Shown here: positions 37,907-49,900 of the stretch, in pieces
Position numbering within the stretch: the first letter of the stretch is position 1
Layout: the number at the start of each line of letters is the position of its first letter
Assembly: GCA_008694505.1 (NCBI GenBank)
Contig: VZDJ01007749.1
Location: 3,872,941 to 3,936,940 of the forward strand
Source: Cyanoderma ruficeps
Taxonomy: Eukaryota > Chordata > Aves > Passeriformes > Timaliidae
DNA: 64,000 bases
Direction of reading: 5' to 3'
Notes under the pieces: model-generated
Database searches by the model: none
What the model was told of the DNA's origin: nothing
The model's input: the letters and a program-made list of their open reading frames with translations, nothing else
Made by a program: the position numbers and the translations under genes

Positions 37907-40900
37907 CTGAGGGGAGACACACCACAGGACAAACAGGTGAACGAGCTTCCTCCCCACACGGCTTTTACTGCACTGCTCCAGCACTGAGAGGACAGCTGTC
38001 ATCGAGCCCTTGTGGCCTAATGCTGTCAAGTACAAGGTCCCCAAACCCACACCGAACAGAGCACACGCTGAGCATTTTTCCCATCAGAAGCACACTCATT
38101 TAACTCGGCCTCTGCCTGGCTCCAGGAAGATAATATTACTAACAGCTTTTTCCCCAGGTCACTGGTTCAAATGCCAGCTCAGTGATTAACTGCAGGAAAA
38201 TGTTAGCATCTGCTGCCTGACTGGCAGCCCATGTGAACTAAATTGCCAGTTTGGGTTTGACTTCTGCATTGAAGTATCCAGATCACCGCCCTCACTAATA
38301 GACATCCTTATCAACACACTCATTTAAGAGGCAAAGGGCTGAACAGGCCAGAGCCTGTACTCCCAAACTGACTGTGCTTCCCAGATGAAGTCAGAGCACA
38401 GGCCATTTAATGTGCAGTAATACTGTGATGAAAGAAAGGAAACTTCAAAAAGGGGGGATCAGTGAAAAGGGCTCACCTGCTTGTTGTCACCTTCTTTACA
38501 AGGTGACAGCAGCACCTGGGAACCAGGGAAGAGGGTGTACACAGACAAACACAGCTGCTGCTGGCGGACGTGGTGGTTGTATGTGTATGTCCATTCCTGC
38601 AAGAGGAAGAAAAAGAAAGGTGGTGAGAGAGCAGTGTTGATTCTTGCTATTCTTTTACCTGAAAAACAAACAGTTTGGCTTGGATCCTGACCCTTACAGA
38701 ATCAAGCACAAACCTCACTGACTTTAAGAGGCATCAGGAGAAGCCACTGGGATGTTTCAATCCTCCACAAAATTGCAATTGTCATTGAGGGGTTGCAGGT
38801 ACCAAAGAAAATGTCTACAAAAGCTGCTGGAAGAACATGTTTCATGAGACAAAAGATTCCATAGCCAGAACTGGGCTGTGGTTGGAGAACAAAAGAATGA
38901 GAAAAAAGCACAAGAGAGGCAGGAACGCTATTAACCACACAATGTGCAATCCTATTTTTTTCAGGGAAGAGCAGCAGAGATGCTTTGCAGTTGTCAGTGG
39001 AGACAAGAGGTGATACATAGCAAATGTCTGCAACTCCTGGGGTTCTGTTCCCAAATATCACAAAAATAAGAGGTAAAGCTCTGCTTTCTATGAAGGAAGT
39101 GAGACCAAATTTCAAAGATTTGCTGTACTGGTTTGCTATAACCATTGCTATTCCTGTTCCACCACGCTGTCTTGGAGGGGTTTTTTTTTGCTGCTTTTAC
39201 ATGTTCACCAGCTTTTTATCAGCTTCTCAGTCCCAGAAATAAACTTTGGAGGAGCAGACTCCTTGTCCTGTGTGATGCTAACCAAACAACAGGGGATCTC
39301 TGGGATTACAATCTTTTTCACCACTGGATGTTTCTGGCATAAAAAGAGGAGCAGCTGATAGTTTGACAAGGAGCAGCTGATAGTTTGATAGTTTTCCAAA
39401 TGTGCTGGACAAAGCATCATGGATGTACAGACACACTGCTTAGCCCAGGAGTGTTTCACAGGAGTTTACTCCAACATTTATTCCAGCTGACCATTTTCTA
39501 TCACTTACCTGTGCTCGTATTACCCAGGAGCACCTCCTGAGATGATCCCAGCCAAGGGATGTCTGCCTCCCTGTTATTCATGTATGTGCACAAGCAGACA
39601 AGAGCTGGTTTGGCTGATGGGAAACCACAAACCAACCATGCTTTTACATAACCCTGGAGAGGGACTTCTGAAACAGGTGTTTTGCTTGTAACTTTGTGTA
39701 AGCAACAACTTTGAAATTAGAAAGAGTGGGGCTGGAAGGGTTTTCTGAGGGCTCCCAGCCACAGTGCAAAGCAGGATCAACTCCTGCTGTGTAAATGGCT
39801 CTGAACAGCAGCAGTGGGAGCAGATGGAAAGCAGGTTTCTGAGCTATGACAGGGCAGGTGAGCAGGGCTGGAGGACCAACAGCAGACTGCCTTCACCAGC
39901 AGAGTGCAATAACCCTGCCAGAGACAGCAAGGCCAGGGAGCAAAAGGGTTCCTACAAGAGACCCCAGGAGCCACGGCAGACGGTTTGACAGGATACAGGC
40001 TATGAAAACTCTGAGCCTGCTGTGAAAGAAAAGGTGCAAAGAGGAATCACAACAGTTGGGAGATCAGCTATAGAGGAGTCAGAGCTCCATGAGAGGTGAT
40101 TTGAGCAGCAGTGTTGGCAGTGGAGGGGAGGGCAGTGCTCAAACATATGGCTGTTAGGCTGGGGCTGGAAAAATGGGGCTCCTGGGAGACTTCAACCCTT
40201 TCTGAGTGCTGGAGGGGAATGTGAAGAATGGCTGCCCTACTCTCAGAGCTAGGATGCCTGCAGCTCCCCTGACTTTGAATGGTGGAGGTTTTGGGTTGCA
40301 TTAGCATGAGTTATTAGAGCAGGGAAACGCTTCCAGTCCTTTGGTATTTGTCACTGTCAGCAGCTCTAACTCCTCTCCTCAACTTCAAAACAGACAGCTA
40401 CAGGCATTTAACTCCTGGGAATATAAATCCCACTTTCATTCAGGTTCTTAGCCACCTGGAAGGGAAAACACTCTTTTGCACAGCAGACCCAGCTCCACAA
40501 GGACTTCACACTGTGATCCTCATACTCTCTGCTTCTTAGCCCACTATTCCCCACCAGCTCATGGAAATCAAACCTGGCTTTCGGAACAGCCTGCCCACAG
40601 GCTCCTCAGCAAGAGCTACCCAGGATCTGAGTACATAACAAGCATTCATTTTCAAAGCTGTAATCCATACCCAAAGGGCCTTCTGGCAACTACTTTCCTT
40701 TGTCACACAGAGCAGGGTTTACCTGATCCTACAGTGAACAAGTTCCAGACATCCCAACCATGCACACTGTCAGCTGCTGTGTGAACCACCAGCCTGGGAA
40801 ATCAGGTGCCAAATTAGCCCAGCATCTGTGAAGAACCAAACCCTATGGGGCAAGCTCCAACATCTGTTCTTGGCACCCACGCTGCTACAAGCTGCTTTCA

Positions 40901-43900
40901 AAACCTGCTTTACATTTTTAACCAATTGTTTGTCATTTTAGTTCAGGATAGGGCTGAAGCTGCATCCATGAGGCTCCTCAGCAGCAGCCAGTTAATCCTG
41001 TAACTTGTGTATGTGTTGAATTCTCCAACTAACTCAGGCCATAGGACGTTTTTATTTGTTTGTTTTGACATCTTAACCTTATTGCTTCACTGAGGTTATC
41101 TCATGGAAGACTGCTCCTACCAGAGGTTCTCCATGATTTTTTTTCCCAGACCAGGGTATGTTCCAACCTTCGCAATATTTACATCCTCTCAAGGCAGGGC
41201 CATCCTCCCATCCAGCAATAGACCATGGGATAGGAAGGGTAGTGGTAACCATTTTCCCTAAGCTGTTGTTCATCATAAGAAGTGAGGGCTCCAGAGCTGG
41301 ATGTGTGCATCACTTCCACAGCTGACACTGGATCTAGCCTCCTGCCCCCAGGCTGTCCTTCCACTGTCTTTATCTCAGCTGACAGATTTTCACACAGCTC
41401 ATCTATCTCAGCAGAATGGCTTTTTATGGAAGCCAGTCCTGTTGAAAATGTTTTATCCAGCTCTAATCATGTCTTCTTCCCTTTCAGCCTTAGATGAAAG
41501 CCAAAGAAAATTATGCAGAAAATGAAGAAATTTAAAGGGGGAGTAGGAGGGAAGTCAGTTGAACACCACAGAATCCATGAAGGACTTTGAGTTAACACAC
41601 ATGCCCATGGCCACACAAATTTTTACCATCCCTCTTCTTTTCCCTTATTTTTATGAGTTGAGATTATTTTTTTTTTCCATGAGGAACTACTTTATCTCCT
41701 AATCCTTGGCACACTGATGTGGCCAGCACAGCAGTAACAACAGCAGAGCTTTGCACCACAGAGATTGTGGTGAATGAAGCAGCCCATGGTACTCCTAAGG
41801 AGCCCTGCAAGGAGCTAGCATGGCTTCAGGGCTGCAGACTCGCCTGAGGAGATACCATCAGGGTTTAGAGCTGACCCAGAACCAAAGAAAAACAGATATA
41901 TGAGGTAAAACTGACATCAAGATTTCTTGCCTTTATGAAGGCAAAGATGGAGAGGTAGTGGAGCCAGGAGAAAGAGGGTGGACTTGGAGAAGAGAGTGAC
42001 CAGCTGCACAGCACAACCACAACCCCCTTCCTCCAAAGCCTCAGGTAACACCAACCCCTCATCTGAGGCTTGTGACTGCTTCTCAAGGCTTTAGCATCAT
42101 CTGAGCCGGCACCTGTCACTGTTACTCAGCGTTATTGTGAACTGAGGAAATTATTTTTCAGAGTGACCTTTGGCTTGGCATAGCCTGACTGGCAGATGGA
42201 GCAAGGGGTCCCTCAGCCCGGGAAGGAGCAGTCCCATGGGAGCCCAGCATTCCGTGACAGCAAGGTCTCTGCTGCCGAGTGAGAGGTCAGCCGTACCCTA
42301 AAGCAGGGGTAGTAGCTAGAGAAACGTGTTTCTGAAGAAGGTGGAACAATCTAATTATCCAATTATCTTCTTATAATCCCAGGGAAGGACTTCCCAAGGC
42401 AGACGACTACAAAAGTCACCCAAGGATACCGAAGTGCTGCCCTCACCAAAGATCCTGGGATACAACTGGCACTTCCACACATCTCAGGAGAGGGAAAGCA
42501 AAGGACACAAGGCGCCCAGGACAACCTGGGTGCAGAGATGACACTGCTGCTCCTCTGCTCTGCTCGCTCAGCCTGCCTCCCACAGCCCCAGCCAGCTTAC
42601 AGCTGGGGCAGGTCATGCCCATGGAGGAGATGAGCGAAGGCTTTTGGGGGGAAGAAGGTCAGGAGAGAATGTTTATGGCTGAGATGTCTCAGGAGGGTCA
42701 CTTAGTTTGGAGAGATGCTAAATGCTCTCCAAAAAAAGTGCAGATGTAGTCAGCACACAGAGGACCTCAAGCCAACTGGGATGAGCATCAAAGCCACACC
42801 AGGCAGATCATGACACTGCTTTTCTTTCCCAAGAGTCAAGGTCATGCCACTCAAATGCAATGGCAGCCACTCAGCTGCCAACCCCATGTATTTTGGGGTG
42901 CAGGCCCAGTAAATGGATGCTGCAGCCTTCCTGTTTCTTCACTTGTCTGAAAGATGCTTAAGCTTTACATTCCTCCTGCAGCAACTGCTTTACACATGTG
43001 TTATATCCAGGTCAAAGCATCTTCAGATTTTTTATCTGAAGTATGTCAGGTTTCCTGAAGCTGCTAATGACTTAAATAAATCCCAGTCAGATGTCTTTTC
43101 CAAACTCCCTGAGCTAATATCAACTGACACTTGGTTTGAAAAAAAACCCCGAACTACTCACATCTTCATTAGATAGATAAGGACAAAATTATGATCAATT
43201 ATTTTCCCTCGGATGCATTTCTCTCGTGAAAAACTAAATCAATCTGTTCATTTAGTAAATGAGATGCAACAAGGCATGGAGTGCTGAGGCTCCAGTGGGC
43301 AGGAGCACAGGCAGAGCCTGCTTTGCCCTGGGGATGGGCCCTGCACAAACATCTCTGCCTGTCACTAACTCAGGAGCCCCCAGACAGCCACCCTGGGGTC
43401 CTCAACCATCTCAAGAACCCTCTGAGGGGACAGAGCCCACCCTGACTGCTGCCAGGCCTTCTGGAGAGGAAAGGGCCAAGTGGATCACCAGGATGAGAAG
43501 ACAGCTCTCCTACACAAAGATGAGGGGTCTTCTTGTGCCTCAGTGCCCCTTTCAGTAATTCAAGAACAACAACAGACACCATCAGGGAGGTTTTTTGAGA
43601 TCTGCTAAGGGTGTAAGTCTGATTTCACACTGAGTGTGTCTCAATTTACACAAAGTATGGATATAGCCAGAGGTCTCACAACACCCTTCCCCTACACAAC
43701 AGGTAGAAAAACCTAAAATAAAAAGCAATCGATCACCATCTGACAGCTCCTGTGCCTCTCTCCTCAAACCATGACAGCTCAGATCTTCTCACACCCAGTC
43801 CCAAGACTTCATGCCTGTAATGTCGGTAAAGGGCTGGGGCAGCCCAGCAGGGAGACAGCTACAGAAAGGCAATCAAAGCAACCAAATTACTGCTACTATA

Positions 43901-46900
43901 ATAGTGATAATAAAGAATTTGGACAGCCAGGATATTTCCACAGTACTTACTGAATGCCAAGAAAGCACAGTTTTGATTTAGCTAAGCCTATTTTTCACAA
44001 AATGAAGCTTAGGGTAAACAAGACGTGACTTCAGTATGTTAAAAGTGAAGATTATTGCTCTGTTCTGGTATATCAATTGCAAAACCAAGTAGCATTCAGG
44101 ACTGCTGCATAATCAATCCTACACAGCCTGGTGACTGTAACACCCATGTCATCCACAAGTTCAGGTGGTTTTGTGGCAACTGAGTCATTAAAATTTAAGC
44201 TTCTATTCACAATAAAAGTTTAAATATCCTGCTTTAATCTGAACTATTCTCCATGGGTACAAGTAACAAAGAAGTATCCTAGAAAGACAGCAAAAGATAA
44301 AAAGGAAAGGCTTTTCTCTGTTCCTGCTGTGTACTGAGTGCAGCCATTCTGCAATCTGTTTGCAATGCCTTTTTCTGTTCCTTTGCAGAGTTAGTCCTGG
44401 ATGTGCACAAGAAATGGAGCTGCCATCCAGTGGGAAGTGTTGACCTATTGCAAACTGCTGCAGAATCAGAACAGGAAGATGAAAAGTTTGTGGCGTGAAA
44501 AATTCCAAAAATTTACTGCACAGAAATGTCAAAACAAAATGTGTTTGGTGGGAATGAAACAATCCAACTTGTTGGCATGACATTTCTCGTTTTAAAATAC
44601 CACATCAAATTGGTATTTCAGAAAGACCAATACCATTTCATTTTCAAACACTAAATTGCAGCAGCATTTTTCATTCCAATTTTCCCAGATTTTTTTTTAA
44701 AAAACAGCCAATTCATTGGAAGTTGCTATTGTCGTTAGAACACTTTTTCTTTCTTCTGCAGAGCTAGCCCTGAAAAACATGATGACCTTCTCTCATCAGC
44801 TTGCTTTCTTTGCTGTTTGTGTGAAAAGTCCATGTAGCAGTGGAGGAAAGAAAAACAATTCTGGAACATGGAAACCTTAAGAAGTGTTACTGTGTGACAC
44901 TTGCAATTATATTAACTACGTTTTCTGAACTGACTAATATTCAAGTAGTCATTGTTGATTTTGCCATGTTGAGAAACAGATATTAATTTCCTGCCTACAG
45001 ACAGGCATGCAACTGCCTTTGAAAGAGATGCACATAATGACATGCTTTGTTTGCACACACAAATCAGGGATATTTTAAGCCGTCTCCCCAAGCTGGGCCT
45101 TTTATATGCACAGCTACCTGGTTTGAATATATAACCATGAGGGCTAAAGATGTACAGTCTAGTGGAAGCAAGCACACCAAACCATTTCCCACTGAACTAT
45201 TTCATGGCAACCATAGAGAAGCAAGGGATTGTTATCCTCCCTGTTTTACAGACGGGAACACAGAACTTACTGACATGCCCAAAATCACAAAGGGAGCCTG
45301 AAGCAAAGGTGAATTTTGAAGCTGTTTGTATCTTCAGGGTCTTGCTCCAGAAACTCTGCTGCAAGGCACATGTGCCTGCTCTTGGCTCTAACATCTCCTA
45401 GGCTGTGCTTTTGAGAACATCAATTCATACAGCTTTTTCTCGCCTCAGTGAGACTGAAAAAACTGAGATCATCTTCATTAAATTCTCGCTAGTTTAATGG
45501 GCAATCCAATACTGAGAGAATGCAGACTATGAAGTTACAAATCCCACTGCAACTCAGTCCATTTTGAGAGAAAACAGGGTGAGAGATGAGAGGAAGTTAC
45601 AACCCTCTTTGCTTTTGACCTGTCCAGATGAACAGCACGTGTGCTCCTGGGCAGTGGGAAGAGCTCAGCACAGGCTCCCAGAGAGATGAGTAGGACACGC
45701 TGTCCTGTGGCTCCTGCACCAGTTCCTGCTGCTGCCCAGGGCCTCCACCAAGGTCAGGTGGAGTTGCCAGGGTTTAAGGTCATGCTGCCTAAGGAAAGAC
45801 ACTGGCAGAATGGAAAAATCCTCCAACACAGCTTTAGCAACCTTAAGAAATCATCTTGAAGCTGCCCCCACGGCTTCTTCCCATCCAGCATCATGGGGAT
45901 ACACAACACATCTTACCTGTGGCTTTGGTACTATGCCCTTGCTGCTGTTACAAGGATTTAAGCTCAGGATGGGGAGCTCTTGGTCTTCAGACTTGTGTGA
46001 CTCCAGGCAGCTCTGCCTTTGCCTGATTATCCCAGTCTGATAGAGCGATTCCTCGGGAATCCTGTGGGAACAGCATGAAAACAAGATGGTACTGCCCCAT
46101 GCACAGGGAGGCTCAGTGGGGTAAGATTGCACCATTTTGCCTTGAGAAAATGAGGGGTGGCAAGATCTACCACAATACTGGAGCCCTGAGAGCAGCACGT
46201 GGACAGGGACGCTGCAGAAGCAGCGCTCAGAGATGGATGGCTGACCTTTTTAAGAGGAAAAAATAAATAAATGCACAAGGCAAACAGAGGAGCCAGGAGT
46301 AGGCTGTGAGCAGGCTGAAGGTCAGCCTTCAGCCTACAGGAGAGGGGAGCTTTATAACAAACTGTCACAGAGCCCTGGCATTACCTGTGAATGCCACTGT
46401 GCAACACCACATGGCAAAAATAAAAGAAAGAAAATGGCTATAAATCATCATTTTCACACAGTGATTCTGCACTCAGCTTTTGCACCAGCAGCCAGTCCCT
46501 GAAGGTATCTCTAGAACTTTACCATCCTTTCTCAGGATGGCTCCTGATAGGGACCAGAGGCATGAATGCAGTGGTATCTGGAGTAAATTGGTAACTAAAA
46601 GATATCTGTGCAAAAGCAATGATATTTAGCAAAGCATTGGGCTAGAAGCAAGGCAGAGCCATCTGAATACAAGGCATAAAACCCTAGAGGGAATGGTTTC
46701 ACAACAGAGGAGCCTTGAGTGCCACAGAACAGTGTCAAAGGACTAGAAATTAGGTGCTTGTTTAGTAAGCAGCAGTCATTAAGTACCGAAACACCCCAGC
46801 AGAGGCTATATGGTGGATTTTCTGCCTAGGGATACTTTTGTAAGAAAAACTCTCTTATTTCCCTACACAATCTGTTCCACAGCATAGGCAGGATGATACC

Positions 46901-49900
46901 TAAAGAATTCCCAAGAGCAAATGGGAATAACTGTCCCTCAGCAGCCCTGCAGAGGAAGGAAATATCACAGAATACCCTGAGTTGGAAAGGATCCCCAAGG
47001 ATCTCCAAAGCCCTGCAGTATGTCACACTGTGAGCAAGTGTTTAAAGCCAGCACAAAATTCACTCTGCCCTTCTGTAAAGCCCACGGGAGGGGGTGCCTA
47101 TGTTCCTGGGGCAGAAGAAAGCTCTGTGAGGCAGGAGAGAGGGATGGAGCATCCCACTGGCCTGCTGGATGCAGGTGGAGATCGCACATCCATACCGAAG
47201 TTCGGGATAAACGTTTTCTAGGTACCACTTGAAGCTGTGGCATTTCAACTTCTTCCGCAGCTCCACTCTGCTCTGGACACTGTGGGAAGAAAATATCACA
47301 GAGATACATCAAGGGAAATGATGAAGGTGAGACCCAAACACACCAAAAGGGGAGGCTCAGAGAAACCCATCAGAAGTGCACAGACAGCAAACACCAGAAC
47401 ATCAGCAGCTCTGGTTTCTCTCTGCAGGAGCTTGAGCTGTTGTTCTGATCTCTGTCTCTTTGGAGGTCTCACTTGGTAAAATGGCGTGATGACATATTGT
47501 CATTTTAACAAGGAGTCTGGAGCTGAAATGGTTCATGGAAGAGCACGGTCATTTAAAAATGATTAGTAAAAAATGTATGCTGTCTACTATGCAATAACCC
47601 TTACCTGAATATATTAACATTATTAGGAAATTAAAATATGCTACTTGCTATCCTAAGTTACTTCTGGTTTACAGGACTACAGGAGGCATTGATTTGCAAG
47701 AGCACCTAAACACACTGGTAAACCAGCAGAAGTTAATCACACAGTGAAATATTTTTTATTAATGAGGACAAAATTTCTGCTGAGGGATTGTGCTGTACAG
47801 TCACATTTTCAAAACTCCAGCTCCTCCCTGAGTCAGCCTCCACCTGTGAAGCTGTTATGAGCTGGCTTTTATGGAATAGTCAGAAGCCTCCAGTACCTCT
47901 TTTTCACACAGGTCAACTTCTCTATATCCTACTACACTAAGCAGAGGACAGAGCTGCTACTTCATTCTGTGCTGATGGATGGGAGGAGCACATTAATTCA
48001 GCGGAAACAGGGGAGTCACCAGGACTTCAACTTATTTATCCTGGAGATTGAAGAGCGGTCACAAGGAATTCAAGTTTGGACTCAGAACCCCCTGGAGTCT
48101 GAAGTAAACTTTCTAAGGCAAAGAGGAGCGTGTGAAAACGAGAAATACAACACAAATATTTACAGTCCTCCTGACAGGGAGGCATTTCTGACTCCTCACA
48201 GAATGAAGGGCAAACTCCCTGCACACAAACACTTGCTGTTTTCCAATAAAGCATCAGCAGGCCAAAAATCTGACGATTTTCCTGCCTGTCAGCTGCCACC
48301 AACACCTCTGGATTCTCCCTCCCAAACTCCACTCTGCGATCAGAAGTAGTTCTATGTAATGCCAAGGACAGGACAGAGGTACAGGGGGTTTTCCCCCATC
48401 TGGATTTGGTTCACTCCTTGGAATAAACCAGCACAGTATTTAAACTGGCTGTTTATCCACCTCACTGCTGTAGCACGTGCCTATCATTAGTACTTTATTG
48501 TCACTACAGAAACAATGCAGGCGGGTTTCCACAGCAGGGGAGGTCTCTGTGAGCACCCACTGCAGCAGGCAGGGCACAGGCAGGGCACAGGCAGCAGAGG
48601 AAGAATCCTTACTTGCCAAAAGGCCTCCCCTGGGCGGCGGGCCGGGCGGCGTAGTAGTACTGCTTGAACTCGTCCATCCACACCTCCGCCGTGCGCTTGG
48701 TGTTCCTGGGGGGGCAACGGGACACACTGAAACCAAGAGGGCCTGCAAGGGAACATTTTCCAAAATGCCACAACTGATCCATCCTGCCCTTCTCCCAAGT
48801 GCCCTCAGCTTGGTCTTCACCCATGCCCCCTCTGAGCCAGCCCGTCCCTCACTACTAGAGAAGGTGCTCCTTCCTTCCCGTTACTCCAGGGACCAAACAC
48901 ACCACACCAAATAAAGCCTGGATGAAGTATTCACCATTTCAAACTCAGCTGGATGCTTTGCATCCACCAGACTCAGAACTGAAGGTTGTCTTAAGCATCA
49001 TCTTCAAGGCAGGAGTGACTGAGGTTTAATTTAGTGGCTGGGATGGAGCTTTATAAAGTTTGCCAAAGATTTGCAAATATTTCCTTTGTTTCAAACCTGA
49101 ATGGACTCCCCAGCTTTGCACTCCTGGATTTCACTGAGGCAAACCTCAGCATTCAAAACTTAAAGAGAAACCACCTCACCACAGTGCTGCAGCACAAATG
49201 CCAGTCTGCCACAGCAGCCAGGTGTCTGTAGAAGGTTTATGAACCCCAGCAAATCTTCTCATGACTTCAGATGGCTCTAACTCCTCTTGCAAATGGATTT
49301 CTTGCTCCATGCCTATCTGCCTATCCCTGCCCACATTGGGGGAGTCCTCCAAACTCCTGCTCCAAGGCAGGCAGTGTCTCCAAGCTATTGCTGCCATACC
49401 ACTAAGCTGCAGGTGCTGTGGGCAGGCTCTGGATCCAGCCAAGTCCCAGGTGCTCAGAAAAGGATTATTCTGCACATGAAGTCAGCACTACACTGGAGTC
49501 TGAAACTGTCTCTCACACTGAAGTAGGGGCTCTGTGGAAGAACCATCAGTATCTGGCAGAAAGGTGGAGATATTTTTTGCTAACACCTCTATTTAAACAG
49601 AAGTGCTACAGAGCATCAGGTTGCCAGGAGCTGCTTCTCCTCTCAGTCTATACACTATAACATTAAGGCTGATAGATACCCTAAGGTTAATAACATCGAG
49701 CTCCTGATGCCTACAGGTACATTTCTCCAGACTGATTTTCAGTTCCTTGCTGATTCATGGGCTTCCTCCTCTCTCTCTCTCTCTCTAAGGCAATAGTCTA
49801 AGTGTTCTTGCTCAAGAGATGACTAAATCAGTGTCTACATCTGTACCTAGCCCTCCCCAGGAAGCTTTATTTGGCTTCCTGATCTCATTTGAGTTTACAA

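Noticed and set aside
37508..37987. 159-codon plus-strand frame
   Set aside because: It is a shadow of the last GALNT14 exon and its 3' UTR read on the wrong strand.
38702..39145. 147-codon minus-strand frame near the beta-repeat exon
   Set aside because: The real exon is at 38477-38596. This frame does not match any GALNT segment and is not needed for continuity.
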